Shown one piece after another: positions 15,755-23,338 of a stretch of DNA of 64,000 nt. The stretch lies in NCBI GenBank assembly GCA_963764565.1, contig CAVXTD010000022.1, forward strand, positions 10,662 through 74,661, in the 5' to 3' direction. How positions within the stretch are numbered: the first letter of the stretch is position 1; each line of letters opens with the position of its first letter. The translations under genes were made by a program, and so were the position numbers. This DNA is from DATBLE01 sp963764565 (lineage in GTDB: Bacteria; Actinomycetota; Thermoleophilia; Gaiellales; Gaiellaceae). The notes under the pieces were generated by a model. It ran no database searches, was not told the DNA's origin, and saw nothing but the letters and a program-made list of their open reading frames with translations.

Positions 15755-16993
15755 CTATTCGAGCGGCGGGTTCTGGACGTTGTGCTCGGTCGCGTACTCG
15801 TTCGTGAGCCGGTTGATCTCGTCCGCGTCCCCGAACGCGTAGTTGATCTTCACGAACGGCTCCCACTTCTCGGGCAGGGCATCCTCGGGGAAGATCGCCT
15901 CGACCGGGCACTCCGGCTCGCACGCACCGCAGTTCCTCGTGTAGATCCCGCCGGCGAGCGTGAACGCGTGCTTGCCGGGGACGACGGCGCAGAACGTCTC
16001 CTCCTCGTCGGCCTCCTGCGGCTCGACGCTCATCACGCGCCAGGACGTCTCGCGGGTCGCCAGGTACAGCCAGCGGATCGGGCGGCTGCGGACACCGAAG
16101 TTCGTCTCGCGACTTCCCTCCTCGCCTGAGCCGACGACGACGAAGCCGGCGTACGGTGCCGCCTGCTCGAGCCAGGCCAGTGCCTCGTGGTCGGTCGAGC
16201 GTAGGCGCCAGGAGCCCGCCTTGACCGGGTCACCATCGGCGGCCAGCCAGCCGTCGGCGAAGCCGGCGATGTACTCCGGGTCGGCTGTCTCGGGGAGCGC
16301 GCTCTTCAAGTTCGCGCCCGCGCGCACGACGCCCGTCCCGACGTACCCAGGATGGACGTCCAGGCACGGCGAGAAGTTGACCTGGTCGAAGAAGTCCTTG
16401 AATCTCGCGACGCGATCGCCGTAGAGCTGGACGTAGTGGAGGTGCTCGCCCGAGCGGATCTCCTGCTTGTTCCAGGTTCCGTCGCCGAAGACGAGCCCGT
16501 GCAGAACACCCAGGCGATACGCCTCGGAGTCGCGCTTCGGTGCGACCCGCATGGATGGGACGAACTGTCCGGCTGCCAGCGAGCTCGTCTTCTCGCCGTC
16601 CACGAGGAGCCACCCATGAGTCGGCGTCGCCCAGATCGTCCGCCGGAATCTCGAGCTGTTCCGGGTGGTCAGACGTGTACCTCCGTAGCGATCTCTCTCC
16701 TCGAAAGCCGGAGCGAGCTCTACCCGCACGAGGGGCTTGCGCCTGAACCTCTTCACGACGGCGGGCTTGAACCCGGAGTCGGTGAGGACGCGGCACGGCT
16801 GGTTCTCGAGCTCCGCGAACGTGCGGATGCCGTAGGTCGTGAGGAGTTGCTCCCCGGGAGCGAAGCAGTCGATGCACTCCTCCGGATCGATGACGAGAAT
16901 TCGCTCGAACTCGTGGATGCAGTCGACCGGGCAGACGTCCACGCACGAGCGATCTTTGATGTCGATGCAGGGCTCCGAGATGATGTAGGTCAC
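15755..16993 (-). CDS. fdxA: 7Fe ferredoxin (FdxA type) containing an intein
   Basis: The 412-codon frame encodes a ~100-residue ferredoxin split by a 312-residue intein. Extein residues 1-42 (MTYIISEPCIDIKDRSC to DPEECID) and 355-412 (CGACEPECPVEAIF to VQNPPLE) join to the actinobacterial FdxA pattern: [3Fe-4S] cysteines near 9, 17, 21 and 25, and a CIDCGACEPECP [4Fe-4S] motif. Start is GTG 16993. The protein carries low-potential electrons in the cytoplasm. Without splicing the second [4Fe-4S] cysteine is displaced by 312 residues. The frame is undamaged through both exteins and the intein, unlike many neighbours. Confidence 0.95.
   Translation of the reverse strand: MTYIISEPCIDIKDRSCVDVCPVDCIHEFERILVIDPEECIDCFAPGEQLLTTYGIRTFAELENQPCRVLTDSGFKPAVVKRFRRKPLVRVELAPAFEERDRYGGTRLTTRNSSRFRRTIWATPTHGWLLVDGEKTSSLAAGQFVPSMRVAPKRDSEAYRLGVLHGLVFGDGTWNKQEIRSGEHLHYVQLYGDRVARFKDFFDQVNFSPCLDVHPGYVGTGVVRAGANLKSALPETADPEYIAGFADGWLAADGDPVKAGSWRLRSTDHEALAWLEQAAPYAGFVVVGSGEEGSRETNFGVRSRPIRWLYLATRETSWRVMSVEPQEADEEETFCAVVPGKHAFTLAGGIYTRNCGACEPECPVEAIFPEDALPEKWEPFVKINYAFGDADEINRLTNEYATEHNVQNPPLE
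15932..16867 (-). other. Intein with LAGLIDADG homing-endonuclease region inside fdxA
   Basis: Residues 43-354 of the ferredoxin frame. Block A is CFAPGEQLLTTYG (Cys1 nucleophile). Block B is TIWATPTHGWLLVDG, with the TxxH signature. Two dodecapeptide endonuclease motifs follow: LGVLHGLVFGDG near residue 161 and YIAGFADGWLAADGD near residue 232. The end is block F/G, FCAVVPGKHAFTLAGG then IYTRN, with extein Cys355 as +1 nucleophile. The penultimate residue is Arg where His is usual. Codons 43 and 354/355 are at 16865-16867 and 15932-15934/15929-15931. It is a class 1 splicing layout and probably a mobile element. Confidence 0.93.
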
Positions 16994-17004
16994 GGAGCGC
17001 TAAC

Positions 17005-17315
17005 TCTACCCAGCCGAGGAGTTCCGCGACTACTTCAGCTGCTCGCTCCTGGAGCGCCGAGCGCGCAAGCACTTGGTCGAACCCCGCGGCGTGCGCGCGA
17101 CGCAATCCTGTCGTGTCGGTGTGACCGGAAAAGCCGACGATCGGGATGTCCGGGTACGACTCGGCGACTTCCTCGGGCTCGACCCGGGAGATGTCGACCA
17201 GCACGAGCTCGGGCTCCGCGATCGTGTCTGTGGTCACGAGGTGGTGGCCCGCGAGCAGCACGTCCAGTTTGCCCCGGAAGAAGAGATCGACCCCAACAAG
17301 CAGGATCGTCGCCAC
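17005..17315 (-). CDS. Receiver-like (CheY-fold) protein, 3' end uncertain
   Basis: GTG 17315 opens a protein reading ATILLVGVDLFFRGKLD, ELVLVDISRV and PIVGFSGHTDTTGLRRAHAAGFD, the alpha/beta pattern of a response-regulator receiver. The phospho-acceptor would be the Asp of VLVDIS. The domain is complete at AAEVVAELLG, but no in-frame stop follows and the frame runs on across fdxA to 16230. A TAG at 17005-17007 in the next frame is the likely true stop, implying one indel near 17015. It lies just upstream of fdxA on the same strand. Confidence 0.5.
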
Positions 17316-17364
17316 GGTCAGGGACCCTAGCACCGGGCTCGGAAGGAGGGCGTAGCCTCGCGCC

Positions 17365-17757
17365 GTGAGTGATTCTCCGCTCGATCTGGGGCTCGCACTG
17401 ATCGGGGCCGGCCGCTACTTCGAGGCCCACGAGGAGTTGGAGACGGCCTGGCGAGCCGCCCCGCCCGAGGAGCGCGACTTCCTCCAGGGACTCGTGCACG
17501 TCGCGGTTGCGTGGTACCAGGCGGGCCGCGGCAACCGCTACGGCTGCGTGCGGCAACTCGAGAAGGCTGCGCGGCGGCTCGGGCCATATGCGCCGGCACA
17601 CCGGGGCCTGGACGTCGCCGGTCTGCTGGCGCAGGTCGCGACCGCGTCCGAGCGAGCCGGTCGGGGTGAACTCGCTCTAGATCCGGTCGAGCCCGACCCG
17701 CTCCAGGACCCGGTTGAGGAAGACCTGAAGCCACCAGTACCGCTCGAAGAACAGTAG
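17365..17757 (+). CDS. DUF309 family protein
   Basis: A protein of up to 130 residues with the DUF309 core EAHEELETAWRAAPPEERDFLQGLVHVAVAWYQ, a small helical fold of unknown function found in Bacillus and actinobacteria. As written it reads through to TAG 17757, overlapping the convergent ccdA gene by 81 nt. The last ~27 residues (DPVEPDPLQDPVEED and on) are antisense to the end of ccdA and unlike the family. A TAG at 17678-17680 in the next frame would end the protein at its usual length. Confidence 0.75.
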   Translation: MSDSPLDLGLALIGAGRYFEAHEELETAWRAAPPEERDFLQGLVHVAVAWYQAGRGNRYGCVRQLEKAARRLGPYAPAHRGLDVAGLLAQVATASERAGRGELALDPVEPDPLQDPVEEDLKPPVPLEEQ

Positions 17758-18381
17758 AAGCCCGAGCGCGACGAGCATCGCCCCACCCGCGACCTGAAGG
17801 ATCCGGTAGCGGTTGCGCACCCAGCGAAACGCGGTCATTGCCCTCGTGAACGCGACGCCGGCGAGCAGGAACGCAGCGCCGAGCCCGAGCGAGTAGGCGG
17901 ACAGGAGCACGACGCCGCGGATGACCGCACCGGCGCTTCCCGCGAGGACGAGGATCGACGCGAGCACCGCGCCGACGCACGGCGCCGCGCAGACCGCGAA
18001 CGCCGCGCCGAGCAGCATCTTGGAGCCGCGGGCGCGGGTCAGCAGGCCCGGCGCGATCGCGTGATCGGGCCAGGGTATGAGCCCGATGAAGCCGAGCCCG
18101 ATCACGATCAGCAGAAACCCCGCGAACTCGCGCTGCACCCGCGCGTCCAGCAGGCTGCCGACGGCGGCCGCCCCCGCGCCGAGGACGACGAAGACGACGG
18201 TGAAGCCGAGGATGAACGGGAGGCTCGCGAGCACGACGCGCTTCGCCGTCCCCCGTTCGCCGAGCCGGCCGGCCTCCACCGCCGAGATCGCCGATAGGTA
18301 GCCGGGTACCAGGGGCAGCACACATGGAGTGACGACGGAGATGAACCCGAACGCGAACGCGATCGGGAGCTGTCTAGCCAT
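17677..18381 (-). CDS. ccdA: CcdA-type thiol:disulfide transporter for cytochrome c biogenesis
   Basis: A 234-residue, six-helix membrane protein. The two conserved cysteines are Cys20 (VVTPCVLPLVPGYL) and Cys135 (AAPCVGAVL), which shuttle reducing equivalents across the membrane to apocytochrome thiols and to the TlpA partner. ATG 18381 overlaps the end of ccmH by 8 nt. It is the last gene of the tlpA-ccmH-ccdA cluster. Confidence 0.9.
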   Translation of the reverse strand: MARQLPIAFAFGFISVVTPCVLPLVPGYLSAISAVEAGRLGERGTAKRVVLASLPFILGFTVVFVVLGAGAAAVGSLLDARVQREFAGFLLIVIGLGFIGLIPWPDHAIAPGLLTRARGSKMLLGAAFAVCAAPCVGAVLASILVLAGSAGAVIRGVVLLSAYSLGLGAAFLLAGVAFTRAMTAFRWVRNRYRILQVAGGAMLVALGLLLFFERYWWLQVFLNRVLERVGLDRI

Positions 18382-18826
18382 CGAACCGGGCGAGCTCGTC
18401 GTCGACCCGGCGCTCCAGAGCGGGGTCGAGCGTCGCCGCGCCAGCCGCAGCGACGGCCGGGTCGCGCCGTCGCGACCAACGCCACGCCAGCCCGCCGAGC
18501 GCAACCGCGCCGAGGCCAAGCCCGGCAAACGGGAGCACCCAGGCGAGCAAGTTGAGTCCGTGTTTCGACGGCTCCGCGAGTACCGCAGGCCCGAACTGGG
18601 CCACCAGCTTGCGCTTGATCTCGCTCTTCGTGTCGCCCGCGGAGATCCGAGTCGAGATGAACTGCCGGATCCGAGCGGCGATCGGTGCCGTCGACTGGTC
18701 GATGGTCGTCTTGCAGGTCGGGCACATCACCTCGCCCTCGAGCTCTCCGAGGGTCGGGTGCCGCTCGCTCGCCGCCGCCGGCGCGACCAGCACGAGCGCG
18801 AGCGCCAGCGCGAGGAGCGCTCTCAC
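18374..18826 (-). CDS. ccmH: CcmH/CycL-type cytochrome c maturation thioredoxin
   Basis: A 150-residue protein with signal sequence (residues 1-20), the CcmH motif MCPTCKTT (Cys35, Cys38; family consensus LRCPxCQ), a three-helix region ending VAQFGPAVLAEPS, and a C-terminal transmembrane helix (residues about 95-115). It reduces the CXXCH cysteines of apocytochromes. GTG 18826 overlaps the TGA of tlpA (GTGA) and its own end overlaps ccdA. The paired CcmF-type lyase is not in this window. Confidence 0.87.
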   Translation of the reverse strand: MRALLALALALVLVAPAAASERHPTLGELEGEVMCPTCKTTIDQSTAPIAARIRQFISTRISAGDTKSEIKRKLVAQFGPAVLAEPSKHGLNLLAWVLPFAGLGLGAVALGGLAWRWSRRRDPAVAAAGAATLDPALERRVDDELARFDG

Positions 18827-19371
18827 GACTCGAGCGCGCGCTCGATGCCCGAAACGAGCTGCTGCTCGCTGATCTCACCCTGGACGCGGTCGCCGACGAG
18901 GCGGCCGTCACGGCCGACGAAGTACGTCTCCGGAAAGCCTGTCACCCCGTACTTCGGCAGCACGTTCCCGGGCCCGTCGTGCACGTTCGGATAGGTGAGC
19001 TTGAAGCGGCTGACGAAGCGCCGTGCGTCCCCGGAGAAGTCCTGGGCGTCCACACCGACCACGACCACCCCTCGCGCGCGGTAGCGCCTCCAGGCGGCCT
19101 CGAGCCGCGGCGCTTCGGACTTGCAGGGGGCACACCACGACGCCCAGAAGTTGAGCACGATCACCTTCCCGCGCAGCGATGCAAGCGAGAGCTTGCCCTT
19201 CTCGTCGAGCCGCGTCAGGTCGAAATGCGGCGCCGGTGGTGTCCGTCCGTTGCCGAGCTGGGCCGCCACCCCCTTGTTCTGATGGACGACCTTCCAGATC
19301 AGGAGCCCGAGGAGTGCCGCGACAGCGGCGACGGTCACGGCCTGCAGACCGATCCTGAGCCGTGCGGGCAC
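18823..19371 (-). CDS. TlpA/ResA-like membrane-anchored thioredoxin
   Basis: A 182-residue protein with one N-terminal transmembrane anchor (residues 11-30) and a thioredoxin domain with active site WCAPC (Cys80, Cys83), the central insert typical of ResA/TlpA, and a cis-proline loop VTGFPETYFVG. It should accept electrons from CcdA and deliver them to cytochrome c maturation. The start is GTG; the gene begins 1 nt after the L,D-transpeptidase stop and is overlapped by ccmH. Confidence 0.88.
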   Translation of the reverse strand: MPARLRIGLQAVTVAAVAALLGLLIWKVVHQNKGVAAQLGNGRTPPAPHFDLTRLDEKGKLSLASLRGKVIVLNFWASWCAPCKSEAPRLEAAWRRYRARGVVVVGVDAQDFSGDARRFVSRFKLTYPNVHDGPGNVLPKYGVTGFPETYFVGRDGRLVGDRVQGEISEQQLVSGIERALES

Positions 19372-19372
19372 G

Positions 19373-20506
19373 CTACGCAGGAACGATGTAGACCGGCGTC
19401 CCGATCTCGACGTGGTCGAAGAGCCACTCCGCCTCCGGAATCGCCATGCGGATGCAGCCGTGCGACGCCGAGTAGCCGAGCGAGGCCGGATCCGGCGTGC
19501 CGTGGATGCCGACGCCGGGGGACGAGATCCCCATCCAGCGCGTGCCGAGCGGATTGCCGGGGCCGGGCGGGATCGGCTTCGCGCCCTGCGCCCACGGGGA
19601 GTTGGGCGGGTACCACCACGGATCCTTCCACCGGACCTGGATCTCGAAACGGCCGAGCGGGGTCGGGTAGATCGCCTGGCCGGTTGCGACGGTGAAGGTG
19701 CGCCAGGGCTTCATGCCCTTGTAGAGCAGGAGCTTGTTCGAGGTGCGGCGGATGACGATCACCGGGCCGAACGTCGAACGGCTGACCGCCTGCGGCGTGT
19801 CCTTATACGGGAGCGTGATGCCCGTTCGGCGGTTCTCGGCCAGCGCGCGCACAATCGCCGTGAGCGCGCCCTTGCGATCGAGCTGCTTGCCCGGCGCTCC
19901 TTTCGTCACGAACGGCACGAGGTTGCGGAGCAGCAGTTTCGAGTCGACCGGGTCGCGGTCGAAGCGCTTGCCGAGCGACTCGACGAGCCGTCGCACCGGC
20001 CCGCCGTCGACGTGAACGCCGAGCCGGACGGCGGATCCGGGCTTCGCGCCGGATGCCCGCGCGACCGCCGTCTTCGCATAGGCGACGGCGCCCAGGGCGG
20101 CCGGCCTGACCGTCACCTTGTGCGCGCCGAGCGTCAGGACGAGCTCGGAACTGAACGCCTCCCGGACGACGGCGAAGGCGGCGGTCGGAGAGAGGCCGCC
20201 GACGTGGATTCCGCCGATCGTCACGCCGCGCGGCAGCCGGATCGGCGCCGGCTTCGGCTTCGGGCGTGGCTTCGGCTTCGGCTTCGGCTTCGGCTTGGGG
20301 TTCGGTTTCGGGCTCGGAGGGGCTGTCGTCGTCGTGGCGGCGGTCGTCGACTCGGGAACCGTGGTCGTGCTCGCCGTCTCGGTCGATGCCGTCGTGGTCC
20401 CGGACGGCGGCGGCGACTGGGCCGCGCCGGCTGGAACGAGAGCGGCGAGCACGCCCGCGCCGGCAATCGCAAGAGCAACCGTCCCGATTCCGAGGGCGCG
20501 TCTCAC
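19373..20506 (-). CDS. L,D-transpeptidase (YkuD domain) with Lys-Pro linker
   Basis: A 377-residue exported protein. Residues 1-30 form a signal peptide; a Ser/Thr/Pro-rich stretch follows and then a run of about 12 KP/RP dipeptides (residues 63-90). A PG-binding_4-like domain (residues about 95-245) precedes the YkuD domain with catalytic motif SHGCIRM (Cys351). It cross-links peptidoglycan by 3-3 bonds or attaches proteins to it. GTG 20506 overlaps the TGA of the glycerophosphodiesterase gene (GTGA), so the two are coupled. Confidence 0.9.
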   Translation of the reverse strand: MRRALGIGTVALAIAGAGVLAALVPAGAAQSPPPSGTTTASTETASTTTVPESTTAATTTTAPPSPKPNPKPKPKPKPKPRPKPKPAPIRLPRGVTIGGIHVGGLSPTAAFAVVREAFSSELVLTLGAHKVTVRPAALGAVAYAKTAVARASGAKPGSAVRLGVHVDGGPVRRLVESLGKRFDRDPVDSKLLLRNLVPFVTKGAPGKQLDRKGALTAIVRALAENRRTGITLPYKDTPQAVSRSTFGPVIVIRRTSNKLLLYKGMKPWRTFTVATGQAIYPTPLGRFEIQVRWKDPWWYPPNSPWAQGAKPIPPGPGNPLGTRWMGISSPGVGIHGTPDPASLGYSASHGCIRMAIPEAEWLFDHVEIGTPVYIVPA

Positions 20507-21282
20507 CGCTCAGGAGTGTAGCCCGCGAAGATACGGGGATCGTTCGTGATCACGCCGTCCACCCCGGCGGTCGTGACCCGCTCCAGCGCCCGAGCATCGT
20601 CGACCGTCCAGGCGAAGACCGCAGCGCCGTGCGCGTGAGCTCGGTCGACCGCCGCGCGAGACACGACCAGGTGATGGAGCATCGCGGCCGACGCCTCGGC
20701 TCGCTCGAGCATTCTCCCGATTCGCCGAGCCAGGGTCAGCCTCAGACCCAGCAGACCGGCCAGGGCAACGGGCGCCAGCAGCCTCCGACGCGAGACGCCG
20801 CGCCGATCGAACGGGTACGTGAGGCCGCGCGCGAGCCCGGGCTCGACAGCCGCCAGAGCGTGCAGGCTCTGCGGGTGACACGAGCTGACCACGGTGCGCT
20901 CGACGAGGCCGTGACGGCGGATCGCCTCAGCGGTTTCAGCCTCGTAGCCGACCAGCTTCAGGTCGACGTGCAGCCCGACCTCGAGGGCGCCGAGCAGCTC
21001 GAGCGCCTCATCCAGCGTCGGCAGCTCTGGCGCGACCTCCAGCAGCTCCGCCAGCGTCCGGGTGCGCACACGACCCGATGCGAGGCCGTGACTGACCTCC
21101 GTCAGATCGTCAGAGTGCGCGAGCACCAGTGTGCCGTCGGCGAGGTCGAGGACGTCGAACTCGACCACGTCGCAGCCGAGCTCGACCGCACGGCGTAGCG
21201 ATCGCAGCGTGTTCTCGGGCTCGAGGGCGGCGGCGCCCTTGTGGCCGATCCGAAGCGGCCGGCCGTCTGATCGGAGTCTCAC
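20503..21282 (-). CDS. Glycerophosphodiester phosphodiesterase
   Basis: A 259-residue TIM-barrel enzyme. Diagnostic residues are in IGHKGAAALEPENTLRS (HKG...ENT; usual HRG), CDVVEFDVLDLADGTLVLAHSDDL (ExD and HD) and VGLHVDLKLVG. It hydrolyses glycerophosphodiesters to glycerol-3-phosphate and an alcohol. GTG 21282 is chosen because the conserved fold begins 12 residues later; longer frames upstream are unlike the family. No signal peptide is seen, suggesting cytoplasmic action. Confidence 0.88.
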   Translation of the reverse strand: MRLRSDGRPLRIGHKGAAALEPENTLRSLRRAVELGCDVVEFDVLDLADGTLVLAHSDDLTEVSHGLASGRVRTRTLAELLEVAPELPTLDEALELLGALEVGLHVDLKLVGYEAETAEAIRRHGLVERTVVSSCHPQSLHALAAVEPGLARGLTYPFDRRGVSRRRLLAPVALAGLLGLRLTLARRIGRMLERAEASAAMLHHLVVSRAAVDRAHAHGAAVFAWTVDDARALERVTTAGVDGVITNDPRIFAGYTPER

Positions 21283-21403
21283 CTTCCCCAGACCGCCGAC
21301 GGGGACGCACGACTGGCTGGGATCATCTGACCACGCCGAAAACGTATCTCGCCTGCAGGGTGAACGGCATGAGCTCGCGGAATTCTCTTTAGACTTTCCG
21401 TCG

Positions 21404-21640
21404 ATGGCCGAGCCAGCACAGCGCCGCCGGCCGCGCGTCGAGGCTTCTCCGATCGATCCGGCTGCGGCCAACCGCGCCTACCACTTCTACCGCGCGAAGC
21501 GCCATGCGAGGGTCGAGCACCGGCGCGCGACCCGCAGGGCGCAGCTTCGCTTCTGGGCCGTCCTGGGCCTCCTGCTCCTTGCCTGTCTGGTCGTCGCGGT
21601 CACGGTCTGGACCGAGATCGCCCGGATCTTCGGCATTTGA
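21404..21640 (+). CDS. Small single-pass membrane protein, unknown
   Basis: A 78-residue protein: a basic, Arg/Ala-rich N-terminal half (residues 1-48) followed by one transmembrane helix (FWAVLGLLLLACLVVAVTVW) and a short end. ATG 21404 follows the spacer from the divergent phosphodiesterase gene. I do not recognise a family. Confidence 0.6.
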   Translation: MAEPAQRRRPRVEASPIDPAAANRAYHFYRAKRHARVEHRRATRRAQLRFWAVLGLLLLACLVVAVTVWTEIARIFGI

Positions 21641-21741
21641 AAGGCTCGGCACGGCGGCATCAGGCAGCCTGAGCCGAGTAGCCCTGCCCCGCTGATCGGA
21701 TGAAGATGCCGACGTCGGCGAAGATGCCCATACTTCCGGCA

Positions 21742-22254
21742 ATGGAAACCCCTGACCTCTTCGACTTCGACGAGCCGGAGCTCGACGAGCCGGAGGCACG
21801 GCGCCCGGTCCCGGTTCGCCGCCCGCCGCCGCAGGTGCGGCCGGCGGCCGGAATCTGGAGTGCGGGCGAGCGGATCTCCTGGATCGCGGGCCTGGTGCTG
21901 ATGCTCTCCTCGTTCATGTCCTGGTATGCGGGGACGTCGATCGAGGGGCCGACCCTGGCCGTCACCGGATGGCACACCGGCGCGATCGGGAAGGCGGTGT
22001 TCTTCATCGGGCTGGCCGTCGTCGCGCTGGCAGTCCTCCGCGAGGCGGGTGTCGAGTTGCCGCCCAACGTGCCCGAGAGCCTGGTCATCGTCGCGCTCGG
22101 GTCGCTCGGCACAGTCCTCGTTCTGATCCGGTTGATCTCCATCCCGGACACGTTCGCGGGAACGAGCGGCCGCTCGATCGGGATCTGGATTGCGCTGCTC
22201 TCCGGCCTCGCCGTGATCGTCGCCGGGATGCTGAGAGCCGGCGAGGAGCTCTGA
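21742..22254 (+). CDS. Four-helix membrane protein, unknown
   Basis: A 170-residue protein with an acidic, proline-rich N-terminus (DLFDFDEPELDEPEARRP) and four hydrophobic segments: about residues 42-60 (WIAGLVLMLSSFMSWYAG), 72-92, 102-120 and 138-158. The pattern resembles small actinobacterial membrane proteins with no assigned role. ATG 21742 is preferred; ATG 21700 in the same frame would add 14 residues. It may be co-transcribed with the preceding gene. Confidence 0.65.
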   Translation: METPDLFDFDEPELDEPEARRPVPVRRPPPQVRPAAGIWSAGERISWIAGLVLMLSSFMSWYAGTSIEGPTLAVTGWHTGAIGKAVFFIGLAVVALAVLREAGVELPPNVPESLVIVALGSLGTVLVLIRLISIPDTFAGTSGRSIGIWIALLSGLAVIVAGMLRAGEEL

Positions 22255-22269
22255 CCGTCGGACGTGCGT

Positions 22270-22506
22270 CTACCGGGTGACGGTGACCGTGACCGTCACG
22301 GCTGCCGGCGGCAGACTAAGCGGTCTCAGGGTGCGAACCGAGGTCTGCGTCCGGGCCGGGGACGGATTGCCGTCGTCCAGCGACTTGCCGAGCGCGAGCC
22401 CGACGCCGAAGACCACTGCGAGGCCGGCACACAGCAGCAAGAACCGGAGCCCCGTCCGGCGCTTGCGTGGACGCCGGCTGCGCCTCTGTGACGGCGGCGT
22501 GCTCAG
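22270..22506 (-). CDS. Small single-pass membrane protein with apparent CTG start
   Basis: A 78-residue frame: Arg-rich N-terminus, one transmembrane helix (FLLLCAGLAVVFGVGLAL), then a Ser/Pro/Thr-rich tail ending in alternating Val-Thr. No ATG, GTG or TTG lies before the helix. The only plausible start is CTG 22504-22506, overlapping the TGA of the upstream gene as CTGA. Coding bias is good. Function unknown. Confidence 0.5.
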   Translation of the reverse strand: MSTPPSQRRSRRPRKRRTGLRFLLLCAGLAVVFGVGLALGKSLDDGNPSPARTQTSVRTLRPLSLPPAAVTVTVTVTR

Positions 22507-22817
22507 GGCTGGTAGTCCTGCGCGCCCCGCGCATAGAAGTGGAACGCCGCGTCAGTTGCGGCAGTCATGCCCGACAGCCACAGTGACGAGGGAGGCAGAT
22601 CGGCCAGCGCGTCGCCGGCCCACGACTCCGCTCGACGGTATTCGGCGAAGAGCTCGCTCAGTGTGAAGACGGTCCCGATGCGCCGCCGCAGCTGCTCGAC
22701 GACCGCGTCGACCTGAGCGTGCAGCTGCCGGTAGCGCGCTGCGTTCGCCCGTTCGCATTCGATTCGGCGATGCCCTTCGGCCCACTCCTGGCGGGCAAGC
22801 TCGAGGGCGGTCAACAC
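22503..22817 (-). CDS. Hypothetical helical protein, 104 residues
   Basis: A soluble, mostly helical protein beginning LTALELARQEWAEGHRRIE and ending FYARGAQDYQP, from GTG 22817. Its Arg/Glu-rich helix (residues 5-45) could form a coiled coil. It lies 10 nt after the DUF501 gene on the same strand, so co-transcription is likely. Family not recognised. Confidence 0.6.
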   Translation of the reverse strand: MLTALELARQEWAEGHRRIECERANAARYRQLHAQVDAVVEQLRRRIGTVFTLSELFAEYRRAESWAGDALADLPPSSLWLSGMTAATDAAFHFYARGAQDYQP

Positions 22818-22827
22818 AGGCTCGATG

Positions 22828-23325
22828 TTAGCCCGCGCTACAGCAGCTCTCCGCCGGCCAGAGCGGGCCGACCTCGGCGAGGATGCGTTCGCCGAGGAGA
22901 TATCCGGGCCGCGCGAGCGCGTAGGCGACGTGCGCGTGGAGACACTTGAGGCTTCCTCCTCCGCGCGAGCCGCCGATGCCGAGAGCGAGCGAGGCGCCGC
23001 CGTCGGCGCCTTCGAGTCCGTCGGCGAGCCGGCGGCGAAGCTCCCGCTGCTCGATCGTCGTGCGCTCCAGGCTGCGGCTCAGCTCGGAGTCGCCCGCTGC
23101 CGCGAGGCTCCAGCGCTCGACCCCGCCGGCCGCCTCGATCCGGGAGACGGCGGCGACGAGGTGTGGGCAGGTGAGGTAGAACGTCGTCGGAAACGGCTCG
23201 CCGGAGGCATCGTAGGGCTCCTGCTCGGTCACCGCCGGACGGCCGAACGGACAGCGGACAACGGCTCGGCGAAAGGCGCGCGGTGGGCGCCCCAGCTGTC
23301 TGGCGACAACGGAGAGGTCGTCCAC
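22828..23325 (-). CDS. DUF501 domain protein
   Basis: A 165-residue protein with DUF501 features: RRAVVRCPFGRPAVTEQEPY near the start, FPTTFYLTCPHLVAAVSRIEAAGGVER in the middle and a glycine-rich segment SRGGGSLKCLHAHVAYALA. Conserved Cys and His residues suggest a metal site. In actinobacteria DUF501 genes sit beside ftsB and close to eno, as here (ftsB divergent at 23339). Function unknown. Confidence 0.85.
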   Translation of the reverse strand: MDDLSVVARQLGRPPRAFRRAVVRCPFGRPAVTEQEPYDASGEPFPTTFYLTCPHLVAAVSRIEAAGGVERWSLAAAGDSELSRSLERTTIEQRELRRRLADGLEGADGGASLALGIGGSRGGGSLKCLHAHVAYALARPGYLLGERILAEVGPLWPAESCCSAG

Positions 23326-23338
23326 GGAGCGATCCTAG

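Noticed and set aside
16230..17333. A 367-codon frame on the minus strand covering fdxA
   Set aside because: Only its first ~105 codons look like a protein; the rest is the ferredoxin and intein sequence read in the wrong frame.
20270..20320. Short tandem repeat of GGCTTC/GGCTTCGGC in the L,D-transpeptidase gene
   Set aside because: It simply encodes the Lys-Pro linker common in wall enzymes; no sign of a separate element.
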